NCBI GenBank assembly: GCA_003427395.1
Contig: BFEA01000473.1
Coordinates: 494,279 to 543,533 of the forward strand
DNA from: Chara braunii
Taxonomy: Eukaryota > Streptophyta > Charophyceae > Charales > Characeae
Length of the DNA: 49,255 nt
Reading direction: 5' to 3'
Shown here: positions 1 through 9,470 of the stretch, one piece after another
How positions within the stretch are numbered: position 1 is the first letter of the stretch
Layout: every line of letters starts with the position of its first letter
Notes under the pieces: generated by a model
Seen by the model: only the letters and a program-made list of their open reading frames with translations
Database searches by the model: none
Told to the model about the DNA's origin: nothing
Position numbers and translations under genes: made by a program

Positions 1-47
1 AATTGCATTTAAAAGCTTTCGCACGTGGGTCGGTAGCTCGGTAGGGA
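1..47 (+). repeat. R1 repeat fragment (R1-D)
   Basis: These 47 bases match 7535-7581 inside R1-B almost exactly (one internal A/G difference). They stop abruptly at the adapter sequence that follows, so they probably come from another R1 locus joined here artificially. Confidence 0.8.
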
Positions 48-85
48 CTGTCTCTTATACACATCTAGATGTGTATAAGAGACAG
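48..85. other. Nextera mate-pair junction adapter (assembly artefact)
   Basis: A perfect 38-bp palindrome made of the 19-nt Tn5 mosaic end CTGTCTCTTATACACATCT followed directly by its reverse complement. This is the known junction adapter of Nextera mate-pair libraries, not genomic DNA. The bases on either side need not be adjacent in the genome. Confidence 0.97.
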
Positions 86-100
86 AAACAAAACTGAAAC

Positions 101-794
101 GAGGCAACTGCCTCAAGGCTGGAGGAGAACAGCCTTTTCGGCTGTGTGGGAGCAGGATCAGCTCCCTACTCAGCTACCACGAATTTTCGTGGCCGCGAGA
201 TCTGAAATCTCGCAGCTCACGACGTGCGTGTGGAGATGGGATTGAGGGAGTTGAAGAGGGAGAGAGAGAGAGAGAAACAGGGTGGTTGGGAGGAGGAGAA
301 CCTACTCCTCCCAACGTGACAACTGTACTCCCCGTTTTCAGGGGAGGGCAGCAGAACAAAGAAAACAGGCAGTTGACAACAACTGCATGCTCCTGGCTCA
401 AATCACAGCCAGGAGCACTGCAATTGAGGGGGCAGAAGCTGCCAGAGGTAACTATCAGGCTCCCGTTTTTAAAGGGAGCCTGAAAATTAAAGGACCACTA
501 AGGAAAAGGCTAGATACAACCTTTTCCTCGATGTATCTGCCCTGGAAAAAAGGTCCAGATACATCAAACTAAAAAGGGTTGTATCTTTTTAACCCTTTAT
601 CAGAAAAATAAAAGAAAAACAGATTTGGAAATGGCAGGAGCCCAGCTCTCTCGCCAGATTCCGAGATAGCTGGGAAAGAGAAAAATAAAAATAAAATAGG
701 GAAGTTAAAGAAACTGCCCCACACTAAGGCTGTGGTTGTGGTGCGGCCACAGTCAGCCCTGGATCTTGGCAGATCAAGGGCTCACAGTGAGCCC
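101..794. repeat. Chain of adjacent short hairpins
   Basis: About seventeen perfect or near-perfect inverted repeats lie almost end to end, all different in sequence. Checked stems (left/right arm): 129-134/140-145, 148-153/161-166, 177-182/187-192, 195-201/207-213, 286-295/305-314, 328-333/341-346, 369-374/381-386, 388-398/407-417, 431-435/439-443, 455-464/474-483, 501-509/520-528, 530-538/557-565, 573-580/591-598, 641-647/668-674, 730-735/747-752, 778-784/788-794. Stems are 5-11 bp and most loops 3-13 nt. A GA microsatellite lies inside (about 255-275). No coding signal is convincing here. The function is unknown; the region directly precedes a promoter-like site. Confidence 0.75.
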
Positions 795-817
795 GCGATT
801 TTGCTTGGGGGCTGGAG

Positions 818-848
818 TGACGTCAAGCCCTCCTCAGCCACTATAAAA
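818..848 (+). promoter_or_regulatory. CRE-like palindrome plus TATA box
   Basis: A perfect TGACGTCA palindrome (818-825; CRE/bZIP-type core) is followed 16 bp later by TATAAAA (842-848). A transcript would start near 870-880, about 55 bp before the ATG at 931. The spacing suits an RNA polymerase II promoter, genic or LTR-type. Use in vivo is inferred. Confidence 0.45.
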
Positions 849-930
849 CAGCCAACTGCCCCCAGCTGCCACACAAAGCATTCGTGCTGTCATTGTGTGA
901 CGTGCACTTCAGTGCTGCTGGGCTGCTGAG

Positions 931-1347
931 GTGCTGGCTGAGGCAAGGAGGAGAAGCTGGAGATCTGCAGATAAGCGCGAAAAGGAAGACTGGGCAGCCA
1001 TAGCTAAGGCAGGGAGCACTCTGCTCCTCTCCCCTCTGGCTGGTGCTGGTCCCACGGGACAGATCAAGGGGCGCTGCGGAACTACAGCTGTGCGGCGTAA
1101 TAAGATTTGGGCCTCAGGCCCAAAGTTTACCAATTTCGGCCTGCCATTTTCTCACTATGGTGGGGAAGTGTTGCCGAAATTCAACAGCGGCAGTCCCGGT
1201 TCTTACTGCGGTGGTACCGAAGTGTTGCCGAAGTTCTGCAGCGGCGGCACAGGTTCTTGCTGCGGTGGTACCGAAGTGCTGCCAAATTTCTGTAGCGGCG
1301 GCACAGGTTTTTTCTCCCGTGGTACCGAAGTGCTGCTGAATTTATAA
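931..1347 (+). CDS. Hypothetical protein with 18-residue Gly/Cys-rich repeats
   Basis: Open frame of 138 codons, of no family I recognise. Residues 1-70 are basic and unremarkable. From about residue 77 it runs through copies of an 18-residue unit of the type CGGTEVLPNFCSGGTGFY, because the underlying DNA repeat is 54 bp and so keeps frame. After the stop at 1345-1347 the same frame reopens with further repeat units to about 1480, so the ORF may once have been longer. A TATA box 83 bp upstream of the ATG supports transcription. It may be a repeat that happens to be open rather than a gene. Confidence 0.35.
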   Translation: MLAEARRRSWRSADKREKEDWAAIAKAGSTLLLSPLAGAGPTGQIKGRCGTTAVRRNKIWASGPKFTNFGLPFSHYGGEVLPKFNSGSPGSYCGGTEVLPKFCSGGTGSCCGGTEVLPNFCSGGTGFFSRGTEVLLNL

Positions 1348-1640
1348 AGCGGCGGCCCAAGTTTTTACTGCGGTGGTACCGAAGTGCTGCCGAATTTTTG
1401 CGGCGGCGGTACAAGCTTTTACTACGGTGATACCGAAGTGCTGCCGAAATTGTACGGCGGCGACTACGGTTTTATCGGTGGTGGTGCGAAAGCGCTGCCG
1501 AAATTCTACGGCCGCGATTACGGTTTTTTTTCGACGGTGGTACGGAAGCGCTGTCCGAATTTCTTGGCGCTGACTCCGGTTTTACCTGCGGTGGTGCGTA
1601 AGCACTGTGAAAATTTTACGGCGGCGACGCAAGGTTACCG
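1155..1640 (+). repeat. 54-bp minisatellite
   Basis: Eight to nine head-to-tail copies of a 54-bp unit around GGTGGTACCGAAGTGCTGCC, with boundaries near 1208, 1262, 1316, 1370, 1424 and 1478. The first five or six are closely similar; later copies diverge and change length. The period is a multiple of three. Confidence 0.85.
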
Positions 1641-2213
1641 GCGGTAGAAGTTCCACATTTAGCGGCAGCCGGACCTTGGTGTAGGGAAGGTACCGCTGGA
1701 GCGGAGGATTGAGGTGGTGTGAATTTTGATGGCGTGGTGGCGCGGTAACAGTGGAAGTCAATGGTGGTGACATTCATTGGAAAAGATAGTGAGGAGGCGT
1801 TGTGGCAGGTGGTTGTGGTGAAAGGAGTGGTGTGCATTATTTGTCGATGACTGGAAGACAACTGTCTCTTGACAGAGGGGCGTAATTTTATACGGCTTTC
1901 TTGAATGAGCCGTTATTATCTTCATCTCAGCGTCACTCAAGGTCAGTTAAATTGACTCACTTCCATTCACACCTGAATGAACCCACACTTTGCTTTGACC
2001 TGTTTCAGTGAATGTTCATTGAAAAATGAAAGAGGATGTGTGTTTCTTGCGTGTATGACTAAGAGTCTGACAATGGTAAAGGAATGCATGGTGGTTTGTG
2101 TGTCGTTGCGTTTTGACTGCAGGTACGGCATGTGGACTGAAATGGATGAGGGTGATGACAGTGAAAGAATGATTGACTTTTTCATCTTTGTGCTTGTGTT
2201 CTATATATAAATA
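1641..2213. other. Stretch without supported gene; TATA-rich end
   Basis: No reading frame here looks coding. The right end has a TATA-like run TATATAAATA (2204-2213) immediately before the R3 tandem repeat, which could be the repeat's own promoter. Confidence 0.3.
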
Positions 2214-2700
2214 AAAGAGAAAGAAGACGACGAGAAACGAAGCGAGCACAAGGAAGAAAAATTCAATTGGATTTAGACTTATCCCTGAGGTTACCCATTC
2301 TTTCCCGAGTGACCATTTTCCCGTCTGTGTCTGGCTTTCCCTTTTTCTAGGAGGCATCTGGGGCGGGGGTTCGTTGCCTTAGGGGCCGGCCCTGTTATCG
2401 ACTCAGAGTGGACCGCTGTGCGGGGGGGTACTATGCCGATTTGGTGGAGACGGCCCGACTTCTAAGATCCGAGATTTATACTCGGGCGAGGAGGACGAGT
2501 ATCCCAGACCACCTCTTAGGATAATGGAAAAGGCATCTACACGGAAGAAAGTTATTTCTTGACGCCTTGCGTAAAAAAAAAACTGCTTAAGCACCCCTGT
2601 TTTATATGGTCATCTTAGGTACCACTGACGTATGGAGAGTTGGTGCCACAAGCAGCATGACTTATGTCCTACTAGCTGAACGGAGTACAGTTAGATACTC
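2214..2700 (+). repeat. R3 repeat, tandem copy 1
   Basis: First of two head-to-tail copies with a period of 486 bp (for example AGACGACGAG at 2225 and 2711). It contains a GC-rich block GCATCTGGGGCGGGGGTTCG and a short hairpin with CCGAG/CTCGG arms around a 7-nt loop (near 2468-2484). It differs from copy 2 by scattered substitutions and a few indels. No coding potential is evident. Confidence 0.85.
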
Positions 2701-3186
2701 AAGAGAAAAAAGACGACGAGAAACGAAGCGAGCACAAGGCAGAACAATTCAATTGGATTTAGACTTATCCCTGAGGTTACCCATTCTTTCCCGAATGACC
2801 CTTTTCCCGTCTATGCCTGACTTTCCCTTTTCTAGGAGGCATATGGGGCGGGGGTTCGTTACCTTAGGGACCGGCCCTGTTATCGACTCATAGTGGACCG
2901 CTGTGCAGGGGGGTACTAAGCCGATTCGGTGGAGACGGTCCGACTTCTCAGATCCGAGATTTATACTCGGGCGAGGAGGAGGAGTATCCCAGACCACCTC
3001 TTAGGACAATGGAAAAGGCATCTACACGGAAGAAAGTTATTTCTTGACGCCTTGCGTAAAGAGAAAACTGCTTTAGCACCCCTGTTTTCATTGGTCATCT
3101 TAGGTACCACTGACGTATGGAGAGTTGGTGCCACAAGCAGCATGACTTATGTCCTACCAGCTGAACGGTGTACAGTTAAATACTCC
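2701..3186 (+). repeat. R3 repeat, tandem copy 2
   Basis: Second copy of the 486-bp unit, ending just before the intron-like stretch that leads into the ORF at 3270. The GC block and the CCGAG/CTCGG hairpin are conserved, so both copies probably derive from one functional unit such as an LTR or promoter segment. Confidence 0.85.
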
Positions 3187-3228
3187 TGACGTGGTTGGTT
3201 GTGTCATAAGAAACACGGGCCGTAACAA

Positions 3229-3269
3229 GAGTTTAACTCAAAATACAGTTATTTTCCTTTTTCTTTCAG
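3229..3269 (+). promoter_or_regulatory. Possible 3' splice site before ATG 3270
   Basis: A TTTAACTC branch-point-like sequence is followed by a pyrimidine tract and TTTCTTTCAG directly abutting ATGG. This is the arrangement expected at an intron end. Where the donor lies is not clear. Confidence 0.4.
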
Positions 3270-3782
3270 ATGGTTATGGGATCTACGGACTTGTTTTTTT
3301 TCAACAACCGAGACCTGGCGGAAGAAAGGGTTGAACTTGAAAGGCATAATGGAGTAAGAGTAGAGAGGATTGGACGACTCGTTTACAACCCGTCGGAGCT
3401 ATATTCTGAGGAAGACTTTCCTCGATTCTGGAGTGGAAGCGCGCGGAATCCCCCCAGGCGACTTATATTTAGGACATGGTCTGGCCTGGATATTATTCAT
3501 TATGAGTTTTCACCACCATTGCCCGAATGCGACTTTGTCAATATGAACTTGGTGGTATTGCAGCCATATGAGATCAACCCACGGGTGGACGAAACTGCGG
3601 AAATAAGGTTGATATTCGTTCGATACGTGCTTTGGCTAAATGATCGATATGGGTCTTTCTTCAGTATATACTTCGCAGAACGGGTGCGAGCCAATAGGTT
3701 TGCAATCGTAGACATTGAGTCATTATATGATGATGAATTGGAAGCCGAGGCGGAAGAAATAGAGGAATATCTACGCAACTAA
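3270..3782 (+). CDS. Unknown protein, 170 aa, relative of the 26.6-30.5 kb domain array
   Basis: Complete open frame, charged, with an acidic C-terminus (Asp/Glu-rich over the last 20 residues) and no signal peptide or membrane segment. I do not recognise the family. Residues about 80-140 resemble the N-half of the unknown modules on the minus strand at 26.6-30.5 kb: a V-V-x-x-PYE-I core, then after about 12 residues a hydrophobic strand LIFVRYVLWL, then a YGSFFSIYFAER segment matching Y-D-V-R-I-Y-x-x-K-E of the modules. A TTTCTTTCAG acceptor abuts the ATG. It lies between R3 and R1 copies, so it may belong to a transposable element. Family resemblance is by eye only. Confidence 0.5.
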   Translation: MVMGSTDLFFFNNRDLAEERVELERHNGVRVERIGRLVYNPSELYSEEDFPRFWSGSARNPPRRLIFRTWSGLDIIHYEFSPPLPECDFVNMNLVVLQPYEINPRVDETAEIRLIFVRYVLWLNDRYGSFFSIYFAERVRANRFAIVDIESLYDDELEAEAEEIEEYLRN

Positions 3783-3806
3783 CTCTAACTTTGTTCGATT
3801 ACGCAG

Positions 3807-4164
3807 ATGTCTGGAGCTCGAAGAGATTTCACAATCCCGAGGTACCTACTGGTTTGCGATACACCCGATGAGGATCTCATCAGGAGTGCAGAGCGACTTT
3901 TACGAGTTCGGCTTCATTGGACTGCTTCGAAATGACGAGGGATTCTTCCCTAACACTCGCATGGATTTCAGAGCCAACACGGCTCGAACTTCCGACGAGC
4001 TTTACGGTTATACTTTGTATTTCCACTGCGCGAGTGATCTCCAATGTCTCTCTCGAGCCATTGTGAGTATCAAGATTACCTCATCCGGTAGGCGTTTCTG
4101 CGTCGTTGGAGGCACAGGTGCGCAACAAGCGACAGTTCTACCAGGATTATATATTGTCTTCTGA
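3807..4164 (+). pseudogene. Unknown small ORF pair, possibly one frameshifted gene
   Basis: An ATG at 3807 follows directly after TAAC...ACGCAG, another CAG/ATG junction like that at 3270, and opens a 42-codon frame ending at 3935. A second frame from 3868 runs 98 codons to 4164 and overlaps it. Its residues about 42-60 (DELYGYTLYFH) are reminiscent of the hydrophobic strand in the neighbouring unknown ORF. A single frameshift near 3900 would join them, but I cannot tell whether that happened. An 8-bp hairpin (4162-4169/4177-4184) follows the stop. Confidence 0.3.
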
Positions 4165-4886
4165 AATCTTATTCAGATTTCAGAAAAACACTTCGCATGG
4201 ACTCAGTTCCTTTGACGAAACCATATAATTTATGGTTTCACGAGGTAATCTAAAAACAAAAACAAAACACTTTATGTAGTTAGGACCGCCGAATGAATAG
4301 TATTCGGATTACCCCGATGATTTCACTATCATGCTTATGCATTGAGGGGTAATCGTTCGCATAAAAATAAGTTGGATAAAGTGAAAAGCGAACGTCTGAA
4401 AAAGTTGTCAAGCGAAGCAGCGGAAGATGAAACATTTTCTGCGTTGCGTAACTTGGTATTGGAGATGGATACTTTATTATTCGTGGAACAAAAAGAGTAA
4501 TTATTGTACAGGAGGACAAAGCGACCAATAAAGTTGTCACTCGCTCCTCCAAGTAGTTGTATACGGTACGGAAACATGGTCGAACCGAGAGTTCAAACAT
4601 CGACCAGGAACCCGATCACTTGTTGATTTTCATGGTACCAGTGGTATTTACTTGTATAAGTTATTTATGACAAGCTTCAATTGTCATGATCATAGGGTCA
4701 GTCTTAATTTATGTCTTCAATTAAAAATCATTGAGTGACGATATAAAAGTTATTTCTTTCATACAGGTTGAAAAGGGACACTTTGGCAGACCAGCTCATC
4801 CAGTCAACGATTTGGATTGTGTGATTTTGTTTTAAGGTATGGGGATTTTTGTAGTTTGATTGCTAATGACTAAGGATCGTTTTCAT
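4165..4886. other. Stretch without supported gene
   Basis: AT-rich. Near 4219-4239 there is an inverted repeat with AAACCATA/TATGGTTT arms. A segment at about 4780-4815 (ACTTTGGCAG ... CTCATCCAGT) resembles 7058-7085 upstream of R1-B, suggesting the same larger element precedes both R1 copies. Confidence 0.35.
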
Positions 4887-5178
4887 GCTTGGTTGAGACT
4901 GTCCAAGTCGACCGGCGTACGCTTTGTATTTGGGAGATCAGCCCCCCAGGGAACAAACGATGCTCGGGTTCATTCGGCGTTTAGTCAAACAATTCCTATA
5001 CTGCAGTGAGACGAGCAAACGCCATCGGCTGATCTTAGACTACCTCTGCGATTGCACATAAAAACCTTCGCACGTGGATCAGTAGCTCAGTAGGGATACG
5101 CCCCTAAGGGTGGTGACAGCCCCTTAGGGATGCAAGCTTATGCCCCGCGGGAACCTGCCCCTTCCCGTTGTCAAGGCG
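4887..5178 (+). repeat. R1 repeat, copy A (A-tailed)
   Basis: Dispersed repeat shared with 7373 and 9037. It carries a GTAGCTCAGTAGGG sequence resembling a polymerase III A box (about 5078-5091) and a 9-bp hairpin (5102-5110/5121-5129) whose loop TGGTGACAGC is conserved in other copies. This copy is truncated relative to the others and runs into an A-rich tail, as retroposed SINEs do. Confidence 0.65.
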
Positions 5179-5212
5179 GGGAAGAAGAAAAAAGAAAAGA
5201 AAAGAAAAAAAN

Positions 5213-5262
<50 letters not shown>
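5179..5262 (+). repeat. A-rich tail, with one N
   Basis: AAAAG-type repeats grade into about 50 consecutive A with an N at 5212. It is either the tail of a retroposed copy or a simple repeat. The N shows the assembler could not resolve its length. The lysine- and phenylalanine-rich frames here are spurious. Confidence 0.75.
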
Positions 5263-5265
<3 letters not shown>

Positions 5266-6540
5266 GATCAGATTTTTTTGAACATCTGTATTTTTTAATT
5301 TTTGCGCCAATATTTTTTTTGGTGGCGTAAAATAATTTTTTTGGCCTTGAAATTTGTTCTGTAGGTATTCAAGAACCTAGGTCATGTGCATGAATTTGTT
5401 TTAGATTTTTTTAATAAACAAATAATTTTTAAAAATTCATCAAAGTCGGGGTACTTTTTGCACCTCGCTCTGAGCCTGTCAGTGGGACGTGCGGCGCGAC
5501 AGTGGAGTTTTTTTTTTTTTTTTTTACGATGCTGAAAGGTTTTTGTTGTGGCGCAGCGTCTGCTTTTCTTGGTAAAGGTCTGCTACCATTAGTGTGTAAG
5601 ACAACAGCAGCGTGACATGGTGGTGGTTGATGGCATGCGACAGTACGAAATCTGAGCGCGACAGGCGAGTTTATTTTTTTATGCGGCACATGAGATAAAT
5701 GTTTTGTAGTTGGAACTACCCAACACTTGCGGCAGTGGGACTGGACTACTTGGGACTGCCTGGATTCAGTTGGGACTGACGTGCGACGAGGGAGGTCATT
5801 TGCGGCAGTCTTGACGCATGCGGTTTTGATATTCGACACCGGTTTTGTTTTTTCTTAGAAGTATGCCGGAAACTGTTTTCGACTCAGTAGTTATTCGACG
5901 AAGTGTTTCACAACATGGGACCACCTAGAACCACGTGGGTCCGTGGGACCGTATGAGACCGCTTGGGACCAGTTGGGACTGACATGGTACCAGATTGAGT
6001 GTTTTTTTTGGGACGTGTGCGGCTCACCGTTTTCACGCTTGGGTTACCGCGAATGAGGCGTGCGAGTGAGAGGTGGTTTGATCAGGATTTTCATTGAGAC
6101 TACAACTTTCGGCGGCACACACGGCTTGTTGGTTGACTTTCTTGAGTGAGCCAGGGCGCTTCTTCGGCGCCACTTCACTTGAGGTCAGTTCATCGACTCA
6201 GATTCCTTTTCGCATCTGTGCGAACCCACACTTTGTTTGGCCTTGTTTGTTTTGAATATTCAAAAGAAAAGGTTGAGTGAAGCATGTATGGTCATGCATG
6301 TGAAAAGTGGAGATCTGACGGGAGTGTGGATTGCTGGATTTTTTGGACCTGCGGTTGTTTTTGTATGTGCAAGTTGGTAGAAGGGTGCTTGCAAAGGAGA
6401 TTGATCATGCCTATTTGAGGAAAGGAAAAATGATTTTTTTTTCTTTTACTTTTCACCTGACTGCATGATAAAAAAGTTTTCTTGTTTTGAAAAATGTTAA
6501 TTATGCAGTGTCAGCACTGTAAAACCGAATTCGATTGAAA
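5263..6540. other. Stretch without supported gene
   Basis: T-rich, with several poly-T runs. Between about 5740 and 6000 the motif TTGGGACT / GGGACC recurs many times at short irregular spacing. No frame looks coding. Confidence 0.4.
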
Positions 6541-6930
6541 GAAAGCAGATAAGGTCAAACGGACTTAGTCCTTTTCCCGAAGATTAACCCACTCTATCAT
6601 GAACGACCTTATCTACCTATACTTGTTCAAATTTTTTCTCGTTTTATCGCTTCAACCTCTTTTTCGTCTAAGGTACCCTGCACTTACGAAGAAAAAAAAT
6701 GGGAACAGTTAAAATCTGCTTGCGGTGAACACATTCTCATCTTTCAAGGAAGCATCTGGGGCGGGGGTTCGTTGTTTTAGGAGCCGACCCTGTTATCGAC
6801 CCGGAGTGGACAGTTCTACGGGGGGGTACTTTGCCGATTCGGTGGAGACGGTATGACTTATGAGATCCGAGCGTTGTGCTCGGACGAGGGGAGGAGTACC
6901 CCAGACCATTTCCTAGAGGGAGAGACATGC
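6541..6930 (+). repeat. R3 repeat, diverged copy 3
   Basis: The block 6747-6920 clearly matches the R3 units near 2.3 and 2.8 kb (GC-rich GGGGCGGGGGTTCG core, then GGTGGAGACGG). The hairpin arms CCGAG/CTCGG are kept although the 7-nt loop has changed completely. The upstream part is only loosely similar. R1-B follows about 450 bp later without the ORFs present between R3 and R1-A. Confidence 0.65.
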
Positions 6931-7372
6931 AACACTTCAAGCAATGCACCTGATCAAGAATCATTTAAAAAAACAGTCTGTCATCCAATAAGATTAGAAA
7001 TATGTGAAGACGGATATGTGGGTCTGGTTTTAAGTCGGCGGTGGGTTAGAATTAATAACTTTGGCAGCGCATCTCATCAAGTTAAAACTAAGGCAGTGCG
7101 ACTACCTTGTCGGCTGCATCAATATTATTGTTGATAGCCAACTTCTTGTCGATGGTTGTCTGATTGCTTTGTGAGGTTCGACCTGAGATGGTCGGATTGT
7201 ATTTCGATTCTGTGTTATTCGATGTATCTAATGATGATTTGGATTCTATCTGTCATTATTTCAAATTGAAAATATTTTCCTATTGACCATGGTTGATTCT
7301 TTTTTATATAATTATATGTGGTCGTTTAACTTTCTTTTGACTGGTGTCTAAAGAGACTGGGATATTGTGGGT
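6931..7372. other. Stretch without supported gene between R3 and R1-B
   Basis: It contains the ACTTTGGCAG/CTCATC segment shared with the region upstream of R1-A. The rest is AT-rich with no convincing coding frame. Confidence 0.35.
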
Positions 7373-7880
7373 TTCACACTTGGTTGAGACCGTCCTAGTC
7401 GACTGGCGTACGCTTCGTTTCTTAGGAAATCAGCGCCCTAATGAACGAACGACGTCCGGGTTGAATTCGCGTCTTAATCGAGCATACCTATACTACAACG
7501 AGCGAGCAAACGCCATCGTCCGACCCACCTCTGCAATTGCATTTAAAAGCTTTCGCACGTGGGTCGGTAACTCGGTAGGTATACGCCCCTAAGGGTGGCG
7601 ACAACCTCTTAGGGAAGCAAGCTTATGCCCCGTGAGAACCTGTCTTATCATAGGGGACCTTGGGATGTACAGCTGGCGCACCCGGCTGGAGCGGCGAAGG
7701 AACGACGGAACCACGCGACTATCTCAGCGGTTCACGGGATTATTTCACGTCATTCCCGAGTTGTCTCTTAAAAACTCATGCGTGACATGGTCGGGAGGGC
7801 TCCCTCCTCTTCGAGGAATTTTTACAAAACTTTTGCGTGACATGGCCGGGAGGGCTGATGCCAAAAGTTCTCGATAGCAG
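7373..7880 (+). repeat. R1 repeat, copy B
   Basis: It matches R1-A from ACTTGGTTGAGACCGTCC onward and continues past the point where R1-A is cut. It shows the A-box-like GGTAACTCGGTAGG and the conserved hairpin 7587-7593/7608-7614 with loop core GGCGACAAC. Downstream it has two copies of a GCGTGACATGG-CGGGAGGGCT motif (about 7770 and 7830). Confidence 0.75.
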
Positions 7881-9036
7881 CTGAGGGAGGTAAGGTGAAG
7901 GTTAGTAAAGGAGTTAGGGATGAAGGTTGCTCTCCATATATTTTAAATAGCATTTGGTTCCTTTTCACATGTACTGTGATGCATATTTACGTATTCGATT
8001 GAAGGCTTAACTCGTTTAGCCTGATCCTACAAAGGATCATTCTTCTGTTATCCATTGATGACAGGTCGATTTCCGGCTCAACTCTAATTCATTCTCGCAA
8101 CTCAACCTACAGGCCTTAGCCCTTGTGGATTGAAATGTTCTTTAGGGTTTTTACCCGGACTTTATTGAATGACCATTTAAAAATGACTAAGTGTTTTGTT
8201 TTGGGAAGGTTGGACAAAGGTTGGGGTTTGTGTGGATAAGGCAAAGGGGTGTGAGTGCAGAGAGTGGTTGAAATTGACCCCGTGTAGTGTGCTTTATCGA
8301 TGTGGATCTTTGATGTGATTGCAGGTATGTTCAGTGAATTGAAATCTAGATTGAGTTTTGCCTATGATCATATATATATATATATATTAAGGAAGCCACA
8401 CTGTGATTGTGAGAGTGATCGTTTCTCATAACTTTTATATCATGTTTATTGTGCCCACACGACTCATTTAGGCCGTGAGTAGTGGTTAAATAAGTTCTGC
8501 ATTGAGAGAAAAAAGAGACCTCCTCTTACCTTTTGCTTTTTAGAATTGTTATAGTTGTATGTTGAAGTTCGTGATAGCCGTCAAAGTCAAACCTCTCGAC
8601 TTCTCTCCAGGCCCTAGATGATGGAGCTCGCCACCAAGGCCACGATAGCTGACTGCCACCACAGGCTGGAACCTGTGTACCACCCACTCTCCGCAGGATG
8701 CAGAAGAGGTTGTGGTGATCAACCGCGTACGCAGTCATATAGCGTCGAAAGATTAATACCTCAAGGCGCGTGTCAAACGGCACTTCAGTGTCGAACGTGA
8801 CCCTCGAGACTATCGAGGATCGAGTGATTATCGGTACGACGTGGTACTCCATCTTTGTGTCTGCTTGCATATGCTTACATGGCTAGTCGATATGAGAAAG
8901 CCCTAGTGTCCACACGGTTTTATCTTGAGTCTCGCTCGCGACACCTAACCGATTTTTGTGTTAAAAGGTTATGGGTTGGATACTGAAGGGACTAGGAGAG
9001 TTTTGTTTTCTTATGTATTTTAATTTTTGTGTAGTG
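7881..9036. other. Stretch without supported gene; (TA)n microsatellite
   Basis: A pure TA dinucleotide run occupies about 8370-8388. The open frames at 8526-8870 (minus) and 8618-8800 (plus) overlap in opposite directions and resemble nothing known. I do not call them genes. Confidence 0.4.
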
Positions 9037-9470
9037 TAACGCGTGGTGAGTGAAATGCGTCCTAGTCGATCGATGACGAGTCGTACTTGGGACCTCAGCC
9101 CCCCAATGCGTCAGTTCGCGTGCGGGTTCGATTGAGGGGCGTTGATCGCTCGTACCCCTTATACTATAATGAACGAGAAACGCCCTCGACTGAGCCACCT
9201 CTACGATTGCATATGAAAAACCTTCGCACTTGGTTCGGTAACTCGGCGGGGATACGCCCACCCAAGGGATGGTGACAACTCCCGCGGGTGGAGGTAAGTT
9301 GTACCTAGCATAACCCTATTCCGTCGTAGGGGTTCGCGAAACGTATGGCTGGTGCACTGGATCGGAGCGGCAAAAATGCTCTATGACGAAGTCCTGCAAA
9401 ATCATGCGTGACGCGGCCGAGAGAGTCCCCCTGCGGGACCAATGCGCTTGACACCATTAGTCTCCGTCAA
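9037..9470 (+). repeat. R1 repeat, copy C
   Basis: The most diverged R1 copy. Its hairpin has different arms (CCACCC 9258-9263 with GGGTGG 9286-9291, then GGGA 9266-9269 with TCCC 9280-9283) but keeps the loop TGGTGACAAC. This pattern suggests selection on an RNA structure. The 3' part ends with GACGCGGCCGAGAGAG and ATGCGCTTGACACC, which also occur in diverged form at 14,960-15,016. Confidence 0.7.

Noticed and set aside
5104-5330. Poly-Phe and poly-Lys frames
   Set aside because: They are translations of the A-rich tail containing an N.
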